From positions 1,302,001 through 1,366,000 of the forward strand of contig NC_092403.1 in NCBI RefSeq assembly GCF_009017415.1: DNA of 64,000 nucleotides, written 5' to 3'. The notes under the pieces were generated by a model. It made no database searches. It was not told where the DNA came from and saw only the letters and a list, made by a program, of their open reading frames with translations. The DNA comes from Aspergillus flavus. Its lineage: Eukaryota > Ascomycota > Eurotiomycetes > Eurotiales > Aspergillaceae. A program made the translations under genes and the position numbers. Shown piece by piece: positions 1 to 10,834 of this stretch. How positions within the stretch are numbered: the first letter of the stretch is position 1; each line of letters begins with the position of its first letter.

Positions 1-1619
1 CCTGGGAATCAAGCTTTCACCGGCTGCCAAAGTTTATTTCCCAGGCTCAGAAGAGTTCGAAGTGGCATCAACCAGGTGGTCTGTCTTAGAGGCTCCTAAA
101 GTGAATATCGTAGTAGTGCCGGGCACAGAAAACGATGTCGTCGAAACGGTATATTTCTTTTTTCGTTCCCCTCTCTCTCCCAACATGGGCATGCAAAGCC
201 GTCAGGTTGAACATGGCATACTGTACGTCTGCAAGAGTTGGAATGCTAACCCGAGCGCCTTAGGTAAAATTCGCGAATGAAAAGGATTTACCCTTCCTTG
301 CGTACAACGGTGCCCATGGGGCAATTACGACTCTGGGTAAGATGGACCATGGTATTGAAATCTTCCTGGATCAACTGAACACCATCGACATTGCCAAGGA
401 TGGAAAGACAGTAAAGATTGGTGGTGGAACTAAGTCTAAGGCGGTGATTGATGAGCTCTGGGCAGCAGGAAAGCAGACAGGTGAGTCGGCACTAGCGAGT
501 CGACCTGAAAGGTTCCTGCATACTGACATGGAGATAGTCAGCGGTACATGCGAATGTGTCAGCTTTCTAGGACCTGCACTTGGCGGAGGCCATGGGTGGC
601 TGCAGGGGCACCACGGTCTCGTGGCGGATCAGTTTATTTCTATGAACGTTGTACTCGCAGATGGGAGCCTGAAAGTGCTCGATAAAAAGTCGGATCTCTG
701 GTGGGCGATGAATGGTGCCGGCCACAACTTCGGGATCGTAACCTCCGTGACTACGAAGCTCTATGATATCGTTCACTATGATTGGGCAATCGAGACTCTT
801 ACCTTCAGTGGTGACAAAGTGGAAGCTGTCTATCAAACCGCTAATGACCACCTCCTGAGGAACGGTACCCAGCCGGAGGGCGTTATCAATTGGTCATACT
901 GGTTGAATAACCCGAACGCTGACCCTGAAAATGTAAGTCTCTCAATTCTCCAAGACCTGTCAAGAACGAACTAACTGTCAAAGCCTGTGATTCTATTTTA
1001 CATCATTCAAGAGGGTGTAAAAACTGTCGATTCAGCTTACACAAAGCCTTTCCACGATATTGGTCCACTCTCTACAGAGCCAAAGGGAGGGAGCTACACC
1101 GATCTTGCTGAGTGGACCGGGATCTCCCTGTCAGCACCTCCATGCCAAAAGGCAGGCCTTGTCAACCCCCGGTTCCCTAACTATCTCGAAGAATACAATG
1201 TCCCCGCTCAAAAAAAGGCATATGAGATCTTCGCAAACGCGATCCGTGGAAGCTCGGCATTCAACAACTCAATATTTATGTTCGAAGGGTATTCCATGCA
1301 GGGAGTAAAAGCAATCGACAGCAAGTCCAGCGCCTTCGCTTTTCGAGGAGAGAATATCCTCTCTGCCCCACTCATCACCTATGCGCCTGCTGGCCCGGAG
1401 CTTGATGAGAAGGCCGCCCAGTTAGGCAACGAGCTTCGCCAAGTTCTCCACAAGGCCAGTGGGCGGCCAGAGGTACGTGCGTACGTCAACTATGCCTACG
1501 GTGATGAATCACCGCAACAATGGTATGGAAGTGAGAAGTGGCGCCAGGACCGTCTACAGGCCTTGAAGAAGAAGTACGATCCAACGGGTAAGTTTAGCTT
1601 CTTTGCGCCTGTAGCATAA
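1..1619 (+). CDS. BBE-like FAD-linked oxidoreductase (5' end outside window)
   Basis: The readable exons are 2-148, 264-480, 538-932 and 984-1619, joined in frame across GT..AG introns; the start lies left of the window. The FAD_binding_4 (PCMH) domain shows GAHGAITTLG, then GTCECVSFLG followed by GGGHGW, and the C-terminal BBE domain ends with YVNYAYGDE and a tail FFAPVA. The His in GAHG and the Cys in GTCECV sit where bicovalently flavinylated family members attach FAD; that attachment is inference. Family members oxidise alcohols, amines or C-C bonds in fungal secondary metabolism and are often secreted; the signal-peptide region is not visible here. The divergently read P450 beyond its 3' end suggests a biosynthetic cluster extending to the left. 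Substrate unknown. Confidence 0.88.
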
Positions 1620-2090
1620 GGTCACAGTAGCCCTCGAGAACATCCGCCGCCATCTGATCTTGATCGTGTAACTGTTGGGCCTTGTTCCCACCATCGATCC
1701 TCCTTCTGTAAATATATCTACTCTCACAGAAACGCTCTACCTAGCTTAATGTAACCTCGAATTTAATTTGACGTAACAATGTAGAATGTACTATGCGCAG
1801 ATCACCGCACTCCAAACGAACCAATTACCTCTACCCCCCACTGTCTGAAAGCCACATACAAATACTTCATTAGAGGGAACAGTTACAACTTCTCTCTATA
1901 TTTTAACCTGGCCTTGTCCAGCCTGTAAACCGGAACAATGAACGATGGTAGGGAACAGACAACAACATACATATTGAAGGAAATATGAGCCTTGGGAATC
2001 TTCATCACTCCAAATAATAATGAAGCTAAAGAAACCGCACATTTCTGACACCAATCAGAAGGGAGGTCCTTGCCCTAGAGATACCTTATA
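1620..2090. other. Intergenic, convergent 3' ends
   Basis: Gene-free stretch between the 3' ends of the oxidoreductase and the P450. No ORF or repeat of note was seen. Confidence 0.6.
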
Positions 2091-3921
2091 TCACAGAACA
2101 GTTTCCTCTTGTCGCCGTCTAATCATGAGTTTCGTCGTCGGATCTGATTTGAATGAGAAACCAAACTTCGTTGCGCGGGGCACAGACCCATCAGCCAACT
2201 TGAATTCGTACTTCAACAAGCTATGACACAGCGCAATTTTGACCTCGTTGATGGCGAAAAACCGACCCGAACAAGCGTGACGGCCGAACCCGAAGCCCAT
2301 ATGCTCCGGTGATGGAGACACAACTTGCGCAGAGGTCTCGTGTCCAGGAAGTTCGCGTAGCTTCAGGAACCGGTAGCCATCGAACTCAAGGGGGTTAGGG
2401 TATATTTCTGAGTCCCACATGCGGTCGCTGGACACGGCCAAGAACGTGCCTTTAGGGATAAAAGTACCATCGGACAACCTGAGATCGGCCGTGGCAACCC
2501 GCTGCATAGAGACTAACGATTCCTTTCAGCTATGTCAATCTGATTTAGAGAAATCGATTACCACTTACCCACGCTAATCGGTTTAAGACGCTGAATTTCT
2601 TTTAGCACACTATCCATAAGCTTCAACTTGTATAAAGTTGGCTTCGTCCACCCTTCTTCCTGCACTACCGTAATCACTTCTTCACGTAGAGCCTGAATCA
2701 ATGCATCACGACCACAGAGATCATAGAGTACTTGAGTCAGCATATCGGAGGTTGTATGGATGGCAGCAACAGAGAATGTCAACTGTCCAAACGCAGGTTC
2801 ATAAGAGCGACCCTTTGCGCATTCTTCCAACCATTGCATGGCATCGTTGTACCGTTCCGGTTCCTTTCCAGCCGATAACGCAGCCTGTTTGTCTTTACGT
2901 CTGGCGTCGAGTACTGGTCTGATGATGTCTTGCGCTTCCTGTAATTCAGCTCGGATCTTTCGACACGATGGGAGGAACAGGGCAACGATTGCTCGGAAGG
3001 CCTTCGGCCACAGCCGTAACTCCTCAGCCGCCTTAAAGGCGTCGACTGTATAGTCAACTGTTATGCGGAGCCAGTTCGGGTTGCGGCATATCTGATCGCC
3101 CAAGAAGATCCTTGAAGACAACTGGGCGACGACTTTCTGAATATTGGACTTAAGAGGGATGGCGTGCCAATCTAGTTTATTAGCATTTGCCCTTCTATCT
3201 CATACCGTGCGACAAGAGGCGACCAGTAGAGGTGAGTGGCCTACTTACTGGTATCATCTGTCCAATATGTCTGAAGTGCAACTAGTGTTTCGTCAACGAG
3301 CGGCTGTGTGAGATTCCCTGTTGCATAATATCAGACACCAATATCGGTACAAGCCACATCGAGCTCCTCACCAAGACTCTGAGTCAGTTTCATCCGCACG
3401 GCATTTTGATAGATCTCATCGTCGTTGGAACCCTGTTTGAACGGCTGGAACCCGCTTATATGGGCGTGGAAATAATTCGCGGTGTGGAGGCCGAAGCTCA
3501 AATCATCGTGACTTCGGAGCTCATTAGCATATTTCGCGTCTAGAACAACCCTCTTCCCATTCCCCGTTACAATCCGGAAAGCCGGTGCCTATTCCAAGCG
3601 CCATCGTCAGTTGCTAGTTATGCGTGTTGCCGAGATGCATACCTTTGCGAGCCCTGCTTTGATAAGATTATGTGCGTTGGCCAAGAAGCGTTTTCGCGCC
3701 TTTGTGTATCGGAATTCCCACGGCTTCTTATCGTTCACTAGTGGGAGGTTCGACTTTGGGGAAGATAAATGTAGGGCAATTGCTGCCACTGCTACCGTGA
3801 TCAGGAGTGTGACCGAATTATTGGTCAATACACTTTCGAAAAGATCGCCCAACATAGTGCGTAAGCTAGTATTGGAACTATGCTGAGTTCCAACACAAGG
3901 GTGGCTATCTAGCAACTCCAA
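2091..3921 (-). CDS. Cytochrome P450, CYP68-like
   Basis: Five exons on the minus strand (3643-3921, 3372-3588, 3249-3317, 2569-3171, 2091-2512) splice in frame to 529 residues, normal for a microsomal fungal P450. An N-terminal membrane anchor (about residues 37-53, [16 protein letters not shown]) precedes the catalytic domain. Visible motifs are the I-helix AAIHTTSD, the ExxR motif in KEIQRL and the heme loop [13 protein letters not shown] with the axial Cys. The stretch [16 protein letters not shown] and [11 protein letters not shown] resemble P450s of fungal diterpene and indole-diterpene pathways (CYP68 type); this resemblance is from memory of the family, not a search. It is a haem monooxygenase of the ER acting with cytochrome P450 reductase. 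The substrate cannot be told, as no core synthase lies in the window. The gene looks intact. Confidence 0.92.
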
Positions 3922-4227
3922 TCGTCAGAATGAGAGCCTTATATACCATTTGCATAATGCGTTAGCAAGTCAATTTTAGATGCAAGGGATGGTTTCCTAC
4001 ACTTTGTGCATGAATATCCACGTAACACGGATCACGGCAGGTGGTTATGCCTGCACTACAAACATAAAGTGATACACTGGCATTTTGCTCCTCTGCTAAC
4101 ACAGATGAATTGTCTGAGACTCCGCCATATGAACTAGCTCTAAACAATTCATCGGATGGATTATGCAAGGCCAAGACGGATGGCCACCCTATAGTGTGAC
4201 GTATATTTACAATACATACAGGCGACT
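3922..4227. other. Intergenic upstream of P450
   Basis: Probable P450 promoter region. A minus-strand reading frame covers part of it but has no recognisable protein features and no clean splice to neighbouring exons. Confidence 0.5.
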
Positions 4228-4458
4228 TCACTCGGAGTTCTCGACATCCTTGAAAGTCCCGTATTGCGTGTAGATCTGCCCCTCGCATATCTCGGTGTAG
4301 ATCCACAAGGGATTGTCCTTGCCACTGACCTCAGTGGTGCGCGCTGGTGAGTGCCTGAAATGCAATACACCCTCATTCGGCAACCAAAACTTACCGAAAG
4401 AAGGAGCAATGATTCAGCGCCAAACCCAGCCCAGTAAAGATCAGCCCCATTATGCATT
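4228..4458 (-). other. Possible 3' exons of the bZIP relic, unassigned
   Basis: Directly downstream of the broken bZIP gene, a minus-strand frame that starts IAKYWLKC can be spliced through a GTAAGT...TTTCAG intron (about 40 nt) in phase to an exon containing SGKDNPLWIYTEICEGQ, which stops at 4228-4230. IAKYW would suit the usual end of a DUF3425 domain, so this could be the original C-terminus reached after a second frame change. It could also be part of a separate lost gene. No family was recognised for the last exon. Confidence 0.3.
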
Positions 4459-5576
4459 TCAGCCAATACTTGGCAATACGAATTCCGGTGTGAGGCCCCA
4501 CCCACTCTCACGCGTAAACACATCAAGAAATTCCCTTCTGATATGTAGATTGTCTTGGCCGTCGCGCTCTAGGATGTCTTCGCCCCTGGGCCACCGTACC
4601 TTCTGGCAACATGACATATAGTTAACTACCTCTGTATTACAAAGTCATACTTATCCCAGCTCTTAATGAGATTGATTCGTATTTGGGGAAAGACAAAGAG
4701 GTCTATTGCGGCGGGATGACCGCGCTGTATCTGCAGTAGGACAGGCCGCAGAAACGGCGGGATGTGCAGAAAGGCCGCCATAGTTGGGGTCGCTCGCCAT
4801 TTGCTAAAGACGTAGATCAGCCACCCGCTTGCCAAACGTTCCGGATCCCGGATGGCTCGCACTCGGATGGCTTGGCTGATTTTGTCAGCCAAGAAGTTTC
4901 GTCTTGTACCGTGGAGCAAGTCGAGCGGGGAGGGTAGGGATGGACAAGCGGCGATTTGGTCTGGATGTGCCAGCCAAAGGCATGTTGCCGGTAGAGGCGG
5001 AGATATGTGACCGTACTCATTAATCGGGGTCAGAGACCATGCGGGGATAGACCCTGACGCTGTTTCCGAAGGGAACAGAGGACTGGTTGGGTTTGAATGA
5101 GAAGAGCGTGATCCCTGTGAGGGCATCCCATCTCTATTAATTACGCCAATATTTAGTGGTTGTTCGGTAGAGAGAGGGTCAGTAGAGGCATCGGAAGGAT
5201 CAATGCGTATCGGCATCATGTCACCACCTTGGTAAGAGAAGACCTTGAGCGATGATGATACTTATTGGCTTGCTGCCTGGTTGTGGGAACGCGTAGCTTG
5301 AAGAGTGGTCTCATCCTGTTCCCACGACGAGAATATGGCGTGGAGACGTTCCTGGCGCTCGCGCAGCATTTGGTTCTCGCGCTGCAGATTTTCCATTGCT
5401 GCCATTATATGTTGCACCCAGACAGCTCCATGATGCCTCTCGCAGTAAGTCACACGATCCTCCAGAGCTTTGATTCGGGCATCCCGTTTTTCTCTGGCAA
5501 CCTTTCGGGCCTTCCTATCTCGCATACGCTTTCTTTCCGACGCTGAAAGGGTGTCGTTTGTCCGGGGTGATTCCAT
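4459..5576 (-). pseudogene. bZIP/DUF3425 transcription factor, disrupted
   Basis: The N-terminal exon (from ATG at 5574-5576) encodes a basic region rich in Arg/Lys (ERKRMRDRKARKVAREKRDA) followed by a leucine-zipper-like stretch ending near residue 90. It meets a TAA stop at 5262-5264. The same frame then stays open without a break (VSSSLKVFSYQGGDMM...) through a DUF3425 region that includes FLADKISQAIRVRAIRDPE and SWDKYDFVIQR, where a TAG stops it at 4626-4628. A one-base shift there restores the conserved block RWPRGEDILERDGQ and FTRESGWGLTPEF. So one nonsense codon and one single-base deletion separate three parts of a familiar domain order. A 63-nt intron with a weak GTTCCC donor could remove the TAA in frame, but no comparable intron rescues the second break. 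Family members are often local regulators of biosynthetic clusters, which fits the adjacent P450. Confidence 0.75.
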
Positions 5577-6146
5577 TGTTAAGAGATTGATTTGTGATTA
5601 TAGTTAAAGAGTGTGTTGACGGGCTCGAGCTCGATTGAATTGTAGGGCATATCATTATATTGTGTACTCTTGTTGCTTCAGGCTATCGTGAATCTTCTCC
5701 GAAAAAGCTGATCTCCACTCTATATATACCCACAAACCCCGTTGGCCCGTGGTCCTAAGTCATCATGCATATCCTGACTACCGTAGGTTGTAAGACTCTA
5801 ATACCGCCGCTTTATAGTATCTTGAAATACGTATTTTGACATGTTACAGCACCACAAATGCCGACCATGATGGGTCGATCATAAGCATGTGTGCTGATGA
5901 AGACGGCACGTGATATAGGTGACTGAGGCAGCCGACAGCAACTGTTGGAAGTTTCCATAGTTTGTTCAAAACATCTCCATTTCCATCGACCGTGCGACAG
6001 CTCTCGCCCCCTGAACCAGTGCTAGGTGTCGAATATAATTTTTTCCGGTCACTCTTGCGTTAAGATAGATTATATGTACGAGCTTTTTATGTTTACTAAG
6101 TTGTGAATGCCATTCCGTTGTCTCAGCCGAATTCAAAATATGCAGT
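5577..6146. other. Intergenic (bZIP promoter side / CoA-transferase 3' side)
   Basis: Contains a TATA-like run (ctatatatacc near 5730) upstream of the bZIP start. The minus-strand ORF crossing 5966-6346 is out of frame with the CoA-transferase and is taken as a shadow. Confidence 0.5.
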
Positions 6147-8244
6147 TTATGCGCTGGTGACAATCTCTGTCCGTAGATCTTCCGGCCAGCGAGCGGCATC
6201 ATGGCCATTGCTCCTTGTTCCAACGTTGAACCGAAGATCCACTTGTTTCTCAGCAAAGCTGAGAACAGGACGAAGCACCTTGAAGTAACGATCGACCGCT
6301 CCAGAATACCGGATATCGAAGAAGCGTGGCTGGAACAGTTGTGCACCGCTGTTCACCATGAGTGAATTCATCATAAGTGGAATGGTGGCCGGCATATTAT
6401 CATTATGGCGGAAGGCTAGGCGGTTGTGTCGCTGCCAGACATCCTCCCAGACAGACTGGGGATAGGTTCCCACGCTGTTCACCAGCCATTGGGAGTAGTA
6501 GTTCAGGGCGGTCTTCTTCATGTTAAAACCAAACTCACTCGAGACTGACGTTGCTGAGAAGGGAAAATGAATTATTGACTTACATCCATGAAGAAAGATC
6601 CACCCTTGTCGGCCCTTTCAATCAGAGCGTTGAGGACTCCACAGACGCCCATAACCCCGGTGCTGTTGGCTGTATTAGAAAGTTCAAGGAATGGCTTGTA
6701 GTGCTGAAATTTCTTACCAGTAATCCGAATTAGGGAAGACAGGTGTGACGGCTTCATCATGTCCCATGGCGCGGCCATACTCGAGGGAAACACCACAGTT
6801 CTGATAGAGTCATATTAATAATCCCCACGGCTCACTAGGTGGAATCCCACTTACCGCGTCACTGATTTGCTGCCATCCACTCCTATGCTGCCAGGGGCCA
6901 TGCCAGCCGTAGCAATTTTCACGGGCATAAACAAGGCCGAATGGCCGGTTCTTGACAAGTTCAAGCACTGCATCCCTGCCGAACCCAAGCTTTTCCATTA
7001 CACCCGGTCGGTATCCATCCAACACAACATCAGCCTCGAGAATAAGCTTGCGCAGAGTCTCCTTCCCTTCCTCTGTCTTCAGGTCAATTGAACAATTCCA
7101 CTTGCCCCAGTTTAGGTCGGCATGTAGAGCATACGCGTCGACGACGCCAGGACCAGTTACGCGCATCACACTCGCGCCAAGCTCGGCCAATCCCTTCGAG
7201 ATACTAGGGCCAGCAATCACGCGACATAAGTCGACGACTTTAAGACCAGCCAGGGGCCGAGCTACACCTGTGTCAGAGACCGACTTCCACCAGCCGGGCT
7301 TCTGAGCGTTATTGGGAACGTGGTTCAGCTCATAGAGACCAACGTTAGCGTTAGCCTTCCCATGTTCACTTGCTTTGTATTCGTCTGTGGAATAGCAGAT
7401 TGTCCCAGCCTGCCGGTACTTTTCATTCATAAGTTCGTCCAGGTCCTCAGCGGTAAGTTGCTGAACACGCTCTTGGATAACGCTTATCGCATCGGCGGGT
7501 GAAGCGGCTTCGCGATCAGGGTTTAGACCTAGTGCTGTTGAGGAGGGTGTAGCATCCATACTGCCTGTTAGTCATTAGCACCGACCTGTTTCTTGGGCCA
7601 TTTCAATAGGTAAGGTGTTTTTACCGTGGACATGATAGCACCGCCCGTCCTTTGTCTTGTAAATATTGGTGATGGCTGAGCGGTGAGGGGTCTCATTTCC
7701 AAAAGTCCCCACTGGACTGGGGAATATCGATACGATACGCTGCATTGGGGACATATCCGGGTTCGCAGGTTTTCCATTCTCATCGACCATGTCAATAAGA
7801 AGAGTAGACATGACGAACAGTGTGGCATGATCGCTACAACTACGTTAGTCAACAGCATTTTAAAAATCGTACGGTGGTCCCCAATTCCATCATGCATACA
7901 TTGCTATCTGACAGGTACACTAGCTCACAAATATGCAAGCAAAGAGGAACGAAAATTATATTTATGAAAGCATGTACTCACGTATCAATGTCAACCTTAA
8001 CTGGGCCATGGTTATATTTCGCCTTCAATAAAGCGTTAATCCAGACGGACTCAAGGCCCTTCAATGCGGAAATACTCTCAGCAAAGCGCCAGTTGATGGG
8101 GATATTGGGGCTCGCATTTCCTGTGAATGTGGCGTGGTCTGCGAGAGAAGATGCATCGTTCGGAATGTTTGCTTTGAGCATAGGGTTCTGTAAGATACCC
8201 TTGCGCAAAAGTTGAGCGGCTTGCGTAGGGACTGAGTATGCCAT
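6147..8244 (-). CDS. Class III (CaiB/BaiF) CoA-transferase family protein
   Basis: Six minus-strand exons (7982-8244, 7625-about 7846, 6855-7564, 6718-6800, 6584-6662, about 6515-6147) give a protein of about 575 residues. The middle carries the hallmark CaiB segment RPLAGLKVVDLCRVIAGPSI, then LAELGASVMRV, DLKTEEGKETLRKLI and the DGYRPGVMEKLGFG block. A CaiB-like N-terminal half (IYKTKDGRCYHVHG...) precedes it, so this is the long two-lobed fungal form. Class III enzymes move CoA between organic acids or racemise 2-methylacyl-CoAs; the real substrate is unknown. No break was seen except that the acceptor of the last exon could not be fixed to the base. It is divergent from an AtuA-like relic, an arrangement that suggests an old catabolic pair sharing a promoter region. 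Confidence 0.88.
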
Positions 8245-8584
8245 ATTCCTTCGCGTCTAGGAGTTAGATGTGGTTTTCTTTTTTCTTTGTTCAGACAGGG
8301 GCCGAGGATATATAGTGCGGGGATGGTGCTTTATGCACGGAGCGTATGCATAAGCACTGGCCATGGAGCTGCGTAAGTGCTCCACTAAACACTGGTCAAG
8401 TGGGCCGAGACTTGGTGCGGAGAGCAAGATCAAAGTGGCTACAATAGTAGGTGAGGAATGTGTGTCCATGAAGCCTTCTAGGACACTTATCGTGGCACTA
8501 ATACTCGGTCATAAGGAGAAGGAAGAAAAGTGCTACGTCAGAGGCTCACTCAGATAGTTAAGATTATCCAAGATGTAAAGAAAC
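8245..8584. promoter_or_regulatory. Divergent intergenic region
   Basis: Separates the CoA-transferase start from the AtuA-like relic. A TATA-like box on the minus strand (revcomp of gatatatagtg near 8307-8317) lies 60-75 bp upstream of the CoA-transferase ATG. No homology to the missing 5' part of AtuA was recognised here. Confidence 0.35.
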
Positions 8585-9200
8585 ATGGACTTGCGCACGC
8601 TGGCACCGAAGCCCTATATCCGGTACTTTCCAGCTCGCTATCAACAGTCCTCCTTGAAAGTACGGGCTTATGTCGAGGGCCAACCTCCTCTCGAAGTAGA
8701 TCCTGTCCCGAAAACTGCATTATTCGCTGGCCAGACATCCTATGAACCTACCAATCCGGCTGATTTGCAGTCCTTCGGGCCAACTAGACGTGCTCCTCTA
8801 CGTATGTTAGACCCACAGTTACCTGGCTTGTATACGTTTCTGACTAATGTGCTTTCATCCACTTCACAGGATCCATTGTCCTTGCCCGATCTGGAGATAA
8901 GGGTGGCCACGCAAATGTCGGTCTTTGGGTTCGTAGTGAAGATGAATGGGACTGGTTACGGACCTTCCTCTCTACACCGTCCTTTAAGACGCTTCTGGGT
9001 GATGATTACCGACCGAAATACCGGGTGGAGCGTTTTGAACTCCCGCACCGGCATGCGGTACACTTTGTTACCTCTGGAATTCTACAGGAAGGTGTAGAAG
9101 TTTGTCCATTATCGGTGGCTTTGCCAAGAGCTTTGGGGAGTTTGTGCGTGCACACCGGGTAGACATTCCGTTGCGGTTCTTGGAGAGACCTTGGGTGTAA
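8585..9200 (+). pseudogene. AtuA-like (DUF1446) 3' fragment, frameshifted
   Basis: The frame from MDLRTLAPKPYIRYFPARY through FGPTRRAPL, spliced over a GTATGT..TTCACAG intron (about 8802-8869), into SIVLARSGDKGGHANVGLWV and EDEWDWLRTFLSTP is the C-terminal half of an AtuA/DUF1446 protein. AtuA was named for acyclic terpene utilisation in Pseudomonas. After ILQEGV (about 9097) the family sequence continues only in another frame (SIIGGFAKSFGEFVRAHRVD..RFLERPWV, stop 9198-9200), so a one-base indel splits the gene. The N-terminal two thirds found in normal members are missing. It should be non-functional as an enzyme. Confidence 0.82.
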
Positions 9201-9419
9201 GAGGGCGACTGTATCAGGTCATGATTTGATGTGATGCTCTTAACTTCTTTTATTCCATTACTATCTAAATATTACGGCAATGCTGTTTCATTCTTCGCCG
9301 TGTTTGTCAAGTCAATAAATCATTCTGCATCTCATCCATTTCTTCTTTGATCACTATACTTCAATTGCCGTTGTCATGAAATGCATTGGGGAGAGAGACA
9401 ATACAACCATCGGTACCCA

Positions 9420-10834
9420 TCACATCACGCAGCACTTGGACAACAATGAAGGAGGAGTCTCGGTGCGTTCTACTGTCTCGGTGTCATATTCATCTTCATC
9501 CATTCCGACCGTCTCACATTCGATGTCGAATTCGTCTTCGTCCTCGTACTCGCGGCGTGCCTGCCTTTCCATTTCAATCTCTTTCTTTTTGGCCTCTGCA
9601 GCTTCACCGACTTTGTCGTACCAGTCCCACTCGATCTGTTGTCCCACACTGTCGCGAGTAGGCCTAAAATAGTCCACCCCTGTCTTCTCCCCATTCTCAT
9701 CAAAATTGTATTCCTCCTTCTCGTAAGGGGCCCATCCAATGGGTCGTCCAAATTCGTCGGAAGTGCGATTCCAGTACACGTTTCCAATCTGCTTTCGGTT
9801 TTCATCGAAGACGAATTCAACCGTGGAGATCGGCACCCATTCAGAACCTCCGTCTTTGTCGTAAACCAAAACACACGCTGCGGTGCCAATTTTCTCTTGT
9901 TTCTCGTTGTACACAGGTCTCTCCTGTGGACGATCAGACACTCTCTCGGTCTGTTTGAGCGGCTGCAATGGGCTCGTTAGGTTTCAATCCATAGTATCTA
10001 GGTCAAACACATACATTGATCCAGAATGGTCGGATGCTATGAAGTCTGAATCTAGCTCCACCATACGCTACGACGAGTCCCTGGTCGCTCTGTACGAAAT
10101 TAGAATCCCAGCTTTCATCCAGCAGCGCTGTTCTTGCATACCTCTTTGGCTTGAAATGACTTCCACCCCTTAGACTCAAGCTTCTTGAGTGATGATCCAT
10201 TACCTCCAATCGTACCCACATCGGTGGCCCCAACATCCAGTCCCGCACTGGTATTGCGATGGAAAGCACTCTTCAGTTTAATGGCACATTCCGGGGTGGA
10301 CCATGTCGTGTGGATGACCCATAGCCCATAGTCTCGAATCTCATCGCCATATCTGGACTTCATCAAAAGCTTTCCATTCTTCTTGACCCAGTCGCTAATC
10401 AGACGGCTGGAGCCACCCTCGAGCCTCTGATTCTTGACCGGCTCGGGAGTAAGTAGAGCTGCTGTCCCAGACGAGCCCCTCTCGTTACTGACATTGACCT
10501 CAGCTTCCACTGGAGCAGCGGCAGCGAGCAAGCCCGACAACCCGGCCTTGAGTCCGAAGCTTGTTTCCGCTTCAATGCCTGAGGATGTATTTTCCCACCT
10601 GTATTCAGTGGGTTCCTGAAGGCCAAGCACTTGGCCGATGCTCTTAAACCCAACATTATCTGGATATCCTGGCTGTGAAAGATCCGTGATCTTGTTCCAC
10701 AACCCGAAATTGTCGAAGTATCCAACTGAGCCGGGGTGAAACTCGCTATACCTCTGAGGGATATACAAATAATGTTCCTTGCCGTTGTGTTTCATAAGTT
10801 CGGCATACTCCTCGGGCATAGTTGGGGTAGGCAT
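9420..10834 (-). CDS. Unknown protein with repeats and a CaaX end; possibly gasdermin-like fold
   Basis: Three exons (10142-10834, 10015-10089, 9420-9962) with clean phase-0 junctions give 436 residues. The N-terminal 250 residues have IPQRYSEFHPGSVGYFDNFG, a small-residue stretch GLKAGLSGLLAAAAP (about residue 95), and an alternating pattern (LWVIHTTWSTPE, then a Gly-rich GLDVGATDVGTIGGNGS, then GLVVAYGGARFRLHSI). Residues about 290-360 hold two diverged copies of a roughly 35-residue repeat (EFVFDENRKQIG / EYNFDENGEKTG). A charged helix (EAAEAKKKEIEMERQARRE) and an acidic tail follow. The last four residues are CCVM, a CaaX box; terminal Met favours farnesylation, implying membrane anchoring. 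The general layout of the first domain recalls gasdermin-type pore-forming domains, but that is only an impression and no family was recognised with certainty. Confidence 0.78.

Noticed and set aside
567..851. Minus-strand ORF of 94 codons
   Set aside because: Lies entirely inside exon 3 of the BBE-like oxidoreductase; antisense shadow without domain.
5966..6346. Minus-strand ORF overlapping the CoA-transferase end
   Set aside because: Different frame from the last CoA-transferase exon, with no recognisable protein features.
7565..7624. Stop between two CoA-transferase ORFs
   Set aside because: A 60-nt intron (GTAAAA donor, CTAACAG acceptor) joins YHVHG to SMDATPSS, so the gene is intact.
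9376..9672. Plus-strand Ser-rich ORFs opposite the CaaX protein
   Set aside because: Serine richness is the antisense image of an acidic GAC/GAA-rich tail; the minus-strand gene has clean splicing.
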